A stretch of DNA of 64,000 nt from assembly GCF_900289175.1 (NCBI RefSeq), contig NZ_LT985747.1, forward strand, positions 1,439,121 to 1,503,120, in the 5' to 3' direction. The position numbers and the translations under genes are program-made. The DNA is from Paenibacillus faecalis (GTDB lineage Bacteria; Bacillota; Bacilli; Paenibacillales; Paenibacillaceae). Below, piece by piece: positions 1 to 9,245 of this stretch. Under the pieces are notes generated by a model, which did no database searches, had not been told where the DNA came from, and saw only the letters and a program-made list of their open reading frames with translations. How positions within the stretch are numbered: position 1 is the stretch's first letter; every line of letters starts with the position of its first letter.

Positions 1-495
1 AGCAAATCGGGTCAGGAAGTTCGCTTCTTCAAGCGCAGAATCTCCCCCGCCAATGACAACGATATCTTTATTGCGGAAGAAGAAACCGTCACATGTAGCG
101 CATGTGCTTACTCCGCGGCCGACATACTCCTCTTCCCCTGGAATTCCGAGATATTTTGCAGTAGCACCTGTTGAAAGAATGACGGTTTCTGTAACGACCT
201 CTCCCAGATCTTCAACGTGCAGCTTGAAAGGACGCTCTCCGAACTCTATGCTGTTCACCCAACCCATATGGAATTCTGCACCGAAGCGCTCAGCTTGTTT
301 GCGCATATTATCCATAAGTTCAGGACCTTGGATGCCATCTATAAATCCGGGGAAGTTCTCTACTTCTGTTGTTGTCGTCAGCTGTCCGCCAGGCTGAGGC
401 CCTTCAATAACGAGAGGTTTCAAATTCGCCCGAGCCAAATAAATTGCGGCAGTAAGACCTGCTGGCCCCGTACCTATAACAACGGATTTATACAT
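1..495 (-). CDS. trxB: Thioredoxin reductase, N-terminal part (runs off window)
   Basis: This is the 5' part of an FAD/NADPH thioredoxin reductase, which keeps cytosolic thioredoxin reduced. The 165 visible codons start with [19 protein letters not shown], the FAD-binding GxGxxG fold. They continue through [16 protein letters not shown], the redox pair in CATCDGFF and the second nucleotide-binding [10 protein letters not shown], all typical of bacterial low-molecular-weight TrxB. The rest of the NADPH domain and the C-terminus lie beyond base 1. The start at 495 is preceded by GGAGGGAATT, a good ribosome binding site. The next gene upstream (the metal ATPase) is about 95 bases away with no clear terminator between them, so read-through is possible. 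The identification is firm. Confidence 0.96.
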   Translation of the reverse strand, partial: MYKSVVIGTGPAGLTAAIYLARANLKPLVIEGPQPGGQLTTTTEVENFPGFIDGIQGPELMDNMRKQAERFGAEFHMGWVNSIEFGERPFKLHVEDLGEVVTETVILSTGATAKYLGIPGEEEYVGRGVSTCATCDGFFFRNKDIVVIGGGDSALEEANFLTRFA

Positions 496-590
496 CTATA
501 ATTCCCTCCATTCATTAGACACCAAACAATTTATAATTATTTTAAGTTAATATCAATTATGATTTATTTAAACGTAACTGTCAATATGAC

Positions 591-2618
591 TTATTTCGTA
601 CGAAGCAGACGAAGTCCGTTCAGTATAACCAGAATGGTACTGCCTTCATGACCGACCACGCCCAGCGGAAGTGCAACGCCTGACATAAAATTGGTTACAA
701 TCAGTGTCAAAATGACTGCAATCGCAAATGTTATATTTTGCTTTATGATCCGCTGTGCCTTGCGGGCAACCTTCACAGTACTGGCAATCTCCTCAATATT
801 GTCATTCATCAATACCGCATCGGCAACCTCCAGGGCCGTTCCACTGCCGGTTACCCCCATACCAATACCTACTGTAGCTGTTGCCAGTGCCGGAGCATCA
901 TTGACTCCATCACCAATCATAACGACATGGCCGTAAGTTTCACGCAAGTTCTTTACATGCTCCACTTTATCTTCCGGCAGCAAATCAGAGAATACCATGT
1001 CAACGCCTGTTTGCTCTGCTATAACTTGAGCGGTTGCTTTGCGGTCGCCTGTCAGCATAGCTACCTTAATGCCCAGCTGCTGCAGACGTTTTACTGCCGC
1101 AGCTGCCTGCGGACGCACCGTATCTTGCAAAGCGATCATTCCAACTACCGTATCACCTGCCAGCACGACGGAAACCGTCTTGCCTTCCGACTCCAATCTG
1201 GTACGAATAGCAATCCAGTCCGAAGCATCTGTTAAGCTCTTTGTATGATCAGCAATGTCTGTCATCTCAGCTCCGAGGGCAGTCTCAGACGTGGTATCCT
1301 TTATCCGGTCCAACACATCGCTCTTTCCGATTTTCCACAGCTTTCCTTGAACTTCAGCTTGCATTCCCCAGCCGGTTATAGATTGCGCATTCTCCGCCGG
1401 GAAAAGCTCGATACCTTCCTCTTCAGCTTTGTTCACAATTGCTAACGCCAACGGATGCTTGGACATGCTTTCCACCGACGCGCAAATCGCAAGCAGTTCC
1501 TCTCGTGTCAGCATGTCACCTGCAATAAAATCGGTAACCTTTGGAGAACCAATCGTTAGTGTTCCTGTCTTATCAAATGCAACCACCGCAGTGCGAGCCA
1601 TGTTCTCGACATGGGCTCCACCTTTAAACAGTACACCTTTCCGGGCTCGGTTCGAGATGGCGGACAATATGGCTGGCATGATGGATGACACCAGCGCACA
1701 TGGAGAGGCGACAACAAGAAAAACCATCGCTTTATAGAATGAGGTGTTCCAATCCCATCCAAGAATCGGTGTCGCCAGTCCGATCAATGCCACAGTAACG
1801 ATCACTACTACACGAGCATATATCGATTCGAAACGTTTAATGAACCGCTCTGATTCCGGAACTTCGCTTTCAGCTTCCTCCACCAATTTAATAATTTTTG
1901 CAAAAAGAGTTTCTTCTGCCCTTTGAGTCACTACGATATAAAGCACACCTTCTCCATTAAGGGTCCCGGCAAATACAGGATCGCCTACCGCTTTATCCAC
2001 AGGAATGGACTCTCCCGTAATCGACGCCTGATTCACAGAAGATCCACCCCGATCCACTGTGCCATCTGCTGGAATGAGCTCACCCGGCTTGACAAGGATC
2101 AAATCACCGATTTCCAATTCCCTAATTGATACCGATACCGTCTGGCCATCTTCCATTCGAAGCGCCGTCTCCGGCTGAAGCTCCATGAGCGAGGAAATAT
2201 CCTTTCGGCTCCGCTCCATCGTGTAACTCTCCAGCGCACCACTCAGTGCAAAAATAAAAATGAGCATCGCACCCTCGCCCCAATAGCCGATTGAAGCAGC
2301 GCCCAGGGCAGCAGCGATCATAAGTAAATTCACATCCAAATCCCGCTCTTTAATTAGGGTCTGGATACCTTCCTTCGCCTTTATCCAACCACCAAGCGTA
2401 TAGGAAGCCACATACAGAACAACGGACAGCCATTCTGACCATTGGCCTGCAATCCATGCTATAAGCATGAGAAGGCCGCTGCCCAGCACAGCCAGAACTT
2501 CCGAATTAGCCAGCAAGCTACGAAGATCCCACTTGCCAGGTTGATGAGGTTTTTGTGGTCCTTCTCCCTTGTCTGCTGATGGTGTAGATTTAATCGTTCC
2601 TTTCTGTAACCATTCCAT
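591..2618 (-). CDS. pfeT: P1B-4 type heavy-metal ATPase, PfeT/ZosA-like
   Basis: This 675-residue P-type ATPase moves transition-metal ions across the cytoplasmic membrane. Visible motifs are the actuator ITGESIPV, the SPC metal-site triad in VASPCALVSS, the phosphorylation loop DKTGTLT, the hinge MIGDGVNDAPAL, and near the C-terminus HEGSTILVILNGLRLL. SPC together with HEGxT defines subtype P1B-4. There is no N-terminal CXXC or His-rich metal-binding domain. In this subtype B. subtilis PfeT (formerly ZosA) and Listeria FrvA export Fe(II), and others move Co or Zn, so iron efflux is the preferred but unproven role. A start at 2618 is chosen because AAGGAAGGG precedes it. A longer reading to 2708 would run through the regulatory region. 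Two Fur-like boxes lie upstream, which fits control by a Fur-family repressor. Confidence 0.88.
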   Translation of the reverse strand: MEWLQKGTIKSTPSADKGEGPQKPHQPGKWDLRSLLANSEVLAVLGSGLLMLIAWIAGQWSEWLSVVLYVASYTLGGWIKAKEGIQTLIKERDLDVNLLMIAAALGAASIGYWGEGAMLIFIFALSGALESYTMERSRKDISSLMELQPETALRMEDGQTVSVSIRELEIGDLILVKPGELIPADGTVDRGGSSVNQASITGESIPVDKAVGDPVFAGTLNGEGVLYIVVTQRAEETLFAKIIKLVEEAESEVPESERFIKRFESIYARVVVIVTVALIGLATPILGWDWNTSFYKAMVFLVVASPCALVSSIMPAILSAISNRARKGVLFKGGAHVENMARTAVVAFDKTGTLTIGSPKVTDFIAGDMLTREELLAICASVESMSKHPLALAIVNKAEEEGIELFPAENAQSITGWGMQAEVQGKLWKIGKSDVLDRIKDTTSETALGAEMTDIADHTKSLTDASDWIAIRTRLESEGKTVSVVLAGDTVVGMIALQDTVRPQAAAAVKRLQQLGIKVAMLTGDRKATAQVIAEQTGVDMVFSDLLPEDKVEHVKNLRETYGHVVMIGDGVNDAPALATATVGIGMGVTGSGTALEVADAVLMNDNIEEIASTVKVARKAQRIIKQNITFAIAVILTLIVTNFMSGVALPLGVVGHEGSTILVILNGLRLLRTK

Positions 2619-2640
2619 ATTAAACCACCCTTCCTTCTCT

Positions 2641-2661
2641 TGATAATGAGAGCCATTATTA
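2641..2661 (-). promoter_or_regulatory. Fur/PerR-family box upstream of the metal ATPase
   Basis: TGATAATGAGAGCCATTATT contains ATAATG and CATTAT as an inverted repeat separated by five bases. It matches 15 of 19 positions of the classic Fur consensus GATAATGATAATCATTATC. It sits just upstream of the ATPase start, where a bound repressor would block transcription. A PerR or Zur reading cannot be excluded from sequence. Confidence 0.55.
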
Positions 2662-2679
2662 ATGCCCTGAAAATGACAC

Positions 2680-2713
2680 ATGCTGCCCCGGCTAAGCCGG
2701 AGCAGCATGTCTA
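2680..2713 (-). other. Strong GC-rich hairpin between two Fur-like boxes
   Basis: ACATGCTGC-C-CCGGC, a TAA loop, then GCCGG-A-GCAGCATGT form a stem of 14 pairs and one mismatch in the probable 5' leader of the metal ATPase. No U-tract follows on either strand, so it is not a standard terminator. It may be a leader structure or a roadblock. Confidence 0.45.
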
Positions 2714-2715
2714 AA

Positions 2716-2734
2716 TGAGAATGAAAATCATTTT
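2716..2734 (-). promoter_or_regulatory. Second Fur-like box upstream of the metal ATPase
   Basis: The core AATGA-AAA-TCATT lies in a 19-base stretch that also matches 15 of 19 bases of the classic Fur box. It is about 75 bases upstream of the first box, across the hairpin. Two such matches in one leader make Fur-family control more credible than either alone. Confidence 0.5.
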
Positions 2735-2885
2735 TGTCTTAGTACAAATTATTTTCCTTAGAGAAACTTTTACAATTTTATCATAATCGGTATCCAGCGA
2801 AATGTAAACACCTTTTCCGCCTATTTTTTTCATCTTGCTGTTATTCAGCAGTTCACAGTTTAGATGAAACAACATTCTTTATTAT

Positions 2886-2932
2886 GTAAAAAGAAACGCC
2901 TGTGTCCCCGTTAATGGACAGCGGCGTTTCTT
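2886..2932 (-). terminator. Rho-independent terminator after the PPDK-like gene
   Basis: AAGAAACGCC and GGCGTTTCTT pair around an inner GTCC/GGAC helix. On the minus strand the stem is followed by TTTCTTTTTAC. It lies about 50 bases past the stop codon of the PPDK-like gene. Confidence 0.8.
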
Positions 2933-2980
2933 CCCAAATTTTTATTCCTTCAAGCTTTTTTCACGGCAAGCAGCATATTC

Positions 2981-4141
2981 TCACATCTTTTCAAACCGAA
3001 CTCCCGCAAGCCGCACGGCTGCCATCATCGACGGGGCACAACATACTTCGGTCACACCCAATCGGTATACCGCTTTCAGATCAGAGACGGTTACTTCTCC
3101 GACCGCCCTGATGCCGATATTCGGCTTTACACATCGAATTTGACGGATCGTCTCTTCCAAATTACTGTGCTGCAAAGCTGGATTGGCCCATTCTGCTATC
3201 GGCTCTTGCATCCTGATTCGTTCCCAAATACGATCACAAACGTTCTCCTCTACCATGCCACGAAGACCCGGTTCCATTTCCGTATCTATAACAATAACAT
3301 CAGCCAAACGAGCAATCTCGGCTGCATCTGATGGCAATATATCCGGGTGCAGCAACGCACCAATCTTGATGTTTACAGAGGGCTTCAACTGGCAAAGCGT
3401 CTGACTGCCCACCTCTTCAATAAAATCATGAGCTTCTGTAAAATCCGATACATCAGATGGCCAAAGCGCAAGCAGCTCCAGCTGACAATCCAGCCCTTCA
3501 CTCTGACAGCGTGCCGCCGCACGGTACACCGATTCCAACTGTATATCTTGCAGCTCCACCCTGTCTTGAGGGCTGCATTCGACTCTTCTATCCCATGCAA
3601 GACTCACTGCACACGGGCAGCCGCTAGCCGCCTGGAGCACGCCCATCCATTCTTCGGTCCATAACGAAATCAGGCGAAACCGATAATGCTGTTTCTTCGT
3701 TTCTCCCCGACTTTCCAACCAATTGCGATATACTTTATTCAGAGGTTGGTTTTTAGAGTAAAGTAAAGCTTCCCCTCTCATCAGACCAATGCCCTGAGCG
3801 CCATATTTCATACCGACTAATGCCTGTTCTTCTGTATCTGCGCGAGACAACACCTTCAGCTTCCTCTTCTCGTCACTCCAACCTAGCAGGCGTTGCAGAG
3901 AAGACCGATCCTTTTCAGAAGCCTCCTTTTTCCGCACAGCTTCCTCTAAATCCTCAGGAGCAGCGAAGAGCAGCAGCGCTTCTTCATAGGTAATCCCACC
4001 GGTCGTTGCCAGGTCTTTCAACCCATTCACATCGTTAAGGTTTCCGGATGAATGCTCGCGGCTTTCGCGACTAAGCCTATTGTAAAAGCGCTTCCCCAAT
4101 TCAGTGCCATTTCTCCGTTTCCCTTCATTCATGATCATCAT
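2981..4141 (-). CDS. PPDK/PEP-utilising TIM-barrel-like protein, probably non-catalytic
   Basis: The 386-residue protein resembles the C-terminal PEP/pyruvate-binding barrel of pyruvate phosphate dikinase. Residues 48-62 (GGITYEEALLLFAAP) resemble the PPDK linker. Residues 101-128 (SRADTEEQALVGMKYGAQGIGLMRGEALLY region) match the PPDK ADTPEDA..GAEGIGLCRTEHMF segment. The tail GVTEVCCAPSMMAAVRLAG matches the PPDK end. The ATP-grasp and phosphohistidine domains are absent. The barrel's catalytic CGEHGGDP segment reads AVGEVTVSDL, so the proton-donating Cys is lost. I infer a regulatory or binding role, with function unknown. The start is supported by AAAAGGAG just upstream; a second ATG one codon later is equally possible. 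It is transcribed alone, between two terminators. Confidence 0.7.
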   Translation of the reverse strand: MMIMNEGKRRNGTELGKRFYNRLSRESREHSSGNLNDVNGLKDLATTGGITYEEALLLFAAPEDLEEAVRKKEASEKDRSSLQRLLGWSDEKRKLKVLSRADTEEQALVGMKYGAQGIGLMRGEALLYSKNQPLNKVYRNWLESRGETKKQHYRFRLISLWTEEWMGVLQAASGCPCAVSLAWDRRVECSPQDRVELQDIQLESVYRAAARCQSEGLDCQLELLALWPSDVSDFTEAHDFIEEVGSQTLCQLKPSVNIKIGALLHPDILPSDAAEIARLADVIVIDTEMEPGLRGMVEENVCDRIWERIRMQEPIAEWANPALQHSNLEETIRQIRCVKPNIGIRAVGEVTVSDLKAVYRLGVTEVCCAPSMMAAVRLAGVRFEKM

Positions 4142-4307
4142 TCTACTCCTTTTCCACTTGAATTGGAGGTTCTTTCTCCATCCCTAATGATTATTATACA
4201 AAAACAGGAAATATACGACCGGGCTTAGGCAAAGCTTACGTTTCACTTAAAAATCTAAAAGTTTTACGGGAGAACGCTAACACTTTCCTTCATGATATGC
4301 ATTTATA

Positions 4308-4353
4308 AAAAAATAAAAGCACCTTGCTCGGTTCAACCCGAGAAAGATGCTTT
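4308..4353 (-). terminator. Terminator after metY
   Basis: On the minus strand, AAAGCATCTTTCTCGG pairs with CCGAGCAAGGTGCTTT and is followed by TATTTTTTTATAA. The hairpin lies 16 bases past the metY stop. Confidence 0.85.
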
Positions 4354-4368
4354 AAAATGATTACCGTT

Positions 4369-6649
<2,281 letters not shown>

Positions 6650-6772
6650 AATCTGCTCTCCCTTCTTGAAACGTCTTGCACGGCTGGTCATTCACGCGAA
6701 CCTTCCGTTGGATCATTGCCGTGCTTACCCGTTTTATACCCGAAGGACACGTCCCTGATTGACTTTTCCCAC

Positions 6773-6816
6773 AAAAAAAAGGTGTCCCTAAGGTCAATAA
6801 CCTTCTTGAGACACCT
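6773..6816 (-). terminator. Terminator closing the sigma/ABC cassette
   Basis: AGGTGTC-N-AAGGT pairs with ACCTT-N-GACACCT on the minus strand and is followed by eight T. It lies directly after the last ABC ATPase gene. It belongs to a GGTGTC-stemmed terminator type seen several times in this window. Confidence 0.88.
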
Positions 6817-6823
6817 CACTCCT

Positions 6824-7681
6824 TTATGCTCTTTGGGCAAGAACATCCATATGGATAAAAAATGCATCCTCCAGCGTCGGTTCTTTTTCAGAAAATTCCG
6901 AACCCGGTGCCGTACTGCCCATCACCCTTACCACTACACTTGTGCTCAGCATTTTAAAATGAATAATGCTCTGCTCCGGAATCTGTTCAAATTCCGTCAG
7001 ACTAACCTCTCCTTCCCAAACCTTTAAAGGAGCTGCAAGCTTCCAGGTTCGGGGAGGTCCGTTATAACGAATTCGTCCCCGATGTATCCAGATCACGGTA
7101 TCCGTCGCATCCTCCCACTCATTCAGTTCATGGGCAGCTACAACTACCATCCGGCCTTTGGCATAGCGCGTCAGATAAGTAATTAAAAACTTCCGCTCCT
7201 CCGCATCCATTCCATTCAGCGGTTCATCCAAAAACAAAAACGACGGTGAAGCCAGTAGAGCCTGAACAATCGCAATTCTTCGCTGCACCCCTTGAGACAG
7301 GCTTCTGACTTTGGTTCGCCGGTGCACATCCAGACGAAAATCCTCCATCAGACGGTTAATCATTTCAGAAGAATATACTCCCTTAAGCTCCGCCAAATAA
7401 GTCAGCAGTTTTCCGACCTTCATATCCCCGTACAATTCAATATCCGACGGCACATACCCGATCTGGCTCCGAACGAGCGGCAAATGCTCTGATGCCTTGC
7501 GCCCTTTGTACAATATAGTTCCTTCATCCGGAGCCTGAAGCGTCGTTAATATTTCCATCAGCGTCGTCTTTCCTGCACCATTCGCACCGACGATCAAGTT
7601 CAATCCGGCATTTAATTTGGCATTTCCGATCTCCAGTCGATACGTACCAGCCTGACGTATTAACCCTTCGATATGAATCAT
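6824..7681 (-). CDS. ABC transporter ATP-binding protein
   Basis: The protein is a 285-residue ABC ATPase. It has Walker A GANGAGKTT (residues ~33-41), a Q-loop near SQIGYVPSDIELYG, signature LSQGVQRR, Walker B FLFLDEP and the switch His in VVVAAHELNEW. The C-terminal ~70 residues have no recognised domain. Its start overlaps the stop of the upstream membrane protein by four bases (ATGA), so the two are translationally coupled and should form one exporter. The closest known layout is the B. subtilis sigY-yxlCDEFG operon, where an ECF sigma factor is followed by an ABC ATPase and permease. The substrate is unknown. A terminator follows immediately, so this is the last gene of the cassette. Confidence 0.85.
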   Translation of the reverse strand: MIHIEGLIRQAGTYRLEIGNAKLNAGLNLIVGANGAGKTTLMEILTTLQAPDEGTILYKGRKASEHLPLVRSQIGYVPSDIELYGDMKVGKLLTYLAELKGVYSSEMINRLMEDFRLDVHRRTKVRSLSQGVQRRIAIVQALLASPSFLFLDEPLNGMDAEERKFLITYLTRYAKGRMVVVAAHELNEWEDATDTVIWIHRGRIRYNGPPRTWKLAAPLKVWEGEVSLTEFEQIPEQSIIHFKMLSTSVVVRVMGSTAPGSEFSEKEPTLEDAFFIHMDVLAQRA

Positions 7682-8514
7682 AAAGCCGTTCTCCCTGGAG
7701 ATACCTTATCCTTACGGCTGTACCCATACGATGAAATCAGTAAAGCGGCCCCAACGAGGAGGACGATAAAATCTACAGGTGTCTTCAAGAACTGGGTGAC
7801 TTCATAAATCTGTCCTTGAATGACAATCCATATACCGTAGACTAATATGGCCGATAATATGGAAGCCACCATACCCTTTCGGAACATCATATACATCGTT
7901 GTCCCACCAGTTAAAAGGAGAACACCCAGCCATTCAAGTACAAAGGGCCCGAACAAAAAATGAGTTTCATTTGAATTCATAGCCTTTATGCCAAGGGCAA
8001 CTGTACTGATCAGCGCCATGCCGATCACGATAAACGTCACCATAAGGAGCCTGCTGTACAAAACCAATGCCGGCGGGTATGGAGTGATCGTTTCCACGGC
8101 TCTCATCCCTCGATCCCATGTGCGGCTGCTAAACAGCATAGATGCAATCAGGAGAAGAGGTGTAATAAGTGGAAAGATTCCTCCGGGAATCCCCCCCATA
8201 CTATCCAAAGGATAATCCGGATCAATCAGCAAAATCAGCATCGTAAACACCGCCGCACTAGCAAGAAAAATGTACTTCAGATTGAGACGGAGCTGACTGC
8301 GCAGCAGCTGCCTTAATGAGGGGGGATCGACTTGAGGGTTAAAATCCAGCTTGGGAGGCGCAGCCTCCATCTTCAGCAGGTCAAACTCTCCTTGAAGAGA
8401 GGCGATCAAATGCGCGGTTTCACTAGGGAGCGGTGGTGAAAAAACACCGCGAGTAAGCGGTTCTCTAAGCTCCTCTTCAAGCCTTCTTAGTTCGTTATCG
8501 GAAGGATGATCCAT
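7678..8514 (-). CDS. Membrane protein linked to ECF sigma factor and ABC ATPase
   Basis: The 278-residue protein has a soluble N-terminal region of about 85 residues (MDHPSDNELRRLEEELREPL onward), then about six membrane segments, for example YIFLASAAVFTMLILLI, GIFPLITPLLLIASMLF and FIVIGMALISTVALGI. It has no zinc anti-sigma HxxxCxxC motif. Its start at 8514 follows GTGAGGTG and lies inside the sigma gene (20-base overlap). Its stop overlaps the following ABC ATPase by four bases. I infer that it is the permease half of that transporter. Because no separate anti-sigma gene exists, its N-terminal tail could also bind the sigma factor. That second role is speculation from gene order only. Confidence 0.6.
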   Translation of the reverse strand: MDHPSDNELRRLEEELREPLTRGVFSPPLPSETAHLIASLQGEFDLLKMEAAPPKLDFNPQVDPPSLRQLLRSQLRLNLKYIFLASAAVFTMLILLIDPDYPLDSMGGIPGGIFPLITPLLLIASMLFSSRTWDRGMRAVETITPYPPALVLYSRLLMVTFIVIGMALISTVALGIKAMNSNETHFLFGPFVLEWLGVLLLTGGTTMYMMFRKGMVASILSAILVYGIWIVIQGQIYEVTQFLKTPVDFIVLLVGAALLISSYGYSRKDKVSPGRTAL

Positions 8515-9169
8515 GGGAATACACCTCACTTTCTTTTCGTTTAACTTGCCGGTCATCTTCTCTCCTGTTTCTCCTTCGGACGCCGCCCGGCGGTCCGCTT
8601 GAACGAGCCGTTATTGCCGGCGCGTATGAGTCTTCTACGGTCATCAGCTTTTTAAGCTTTCTTAGTCCATTATATAAATGGGTCTTCACGGTACTCAGGG
8701 GGAGGTCCAACAGGTCTGATATTTCCTGCAGCTTCATGTCATGAAAGAAACGCAAAGTTATAATGTCCCGCTGGGCAGCCGGCAAAGTTTCAAGAGAAGC
8801 AGCGATTTCCGCTGAAGTCTCCTGCCTCTCGAGCAGTTCTTCAGCACCTGCTGAAGGATCGAAACGCTCCGGAAACTCTTCACCAACCAGACCCTCTGAT
8901 CGGTAAGCCGAGCTTTTCCAATAGTCCTTGCATTGGTTCAGTGCCACACGGTAAAGCCAGGATCTTACATGCTCCAGAGCTCCATGCTGCCTGAAATGAC
9001 GAATCATACGTATAAATGTCTCTTGAACGATATCCTGAGCCTTCTGACGGTCCTGCAGCTGACCCGATATATAACTTAACAGCGGACCATGATATCGGGT
9101 AACCAGCATCTCGAAAGCATCCTGGTCACCAGCCGCCATTCTTTCAGACAACTGCTGATCTGAAATCAT
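8495..9169 (-). CDS. ECF RNA polymerase sigma factor
   Basis: This 224-residue sigma-70 family extracytoplasmic-function factor directs RNA polymerase to a small regulon. Region 2 is visible as DAFEMLVTRYHGPLLSYISGQLQDRQKAQDIVQETFIRMIRHF with the AWLYRVALNQCKDY-type 2.4 helix (here VRSWLYRVALNQ). Region 4 is LPAAQRDIITLRFFHDMKLQEISDLLDLPLSTVKTHLYNGLRKLKKLM. About 35 basic residues follow region 4, longer than usual. It overlaps the next gene by 20 bases, so expression is coupled to the membrane protein and ABC ATPase. No canonical anti-sigma gene is adjacent. The upstream 76 bases hold CCTAT-N4-ATAGG, possibly part of its own promoter. Confidence 0.92.
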   Translation of the reverse strand: MISDQQLSERMAAGDQDAFEMLVTRYHGPLLSYISGQLQDRQKAQDIVQETFIRMIRHFRQHGALEHVRSWLYRVALNQCKDYWKSSAYRSEGLVGEEFPERFDPSAGAEELLERQETSAEIAASLETLPAAQRDIITLRFFHDMKLQEISDLLDLPLSTVKTHLYNGLRKLKKLMTVEDSYAPAITARSSGPPGGVRRRNRREDDRQVKRKESEVYSHGSSFR

Positions 9170-9245
9170 GCCTTACTCTCCCCCTTTCCCCTTTATATTT
9201 TCTCTTCATACCTATACCAATAGGATGAGTCATTTCTATTGACTT

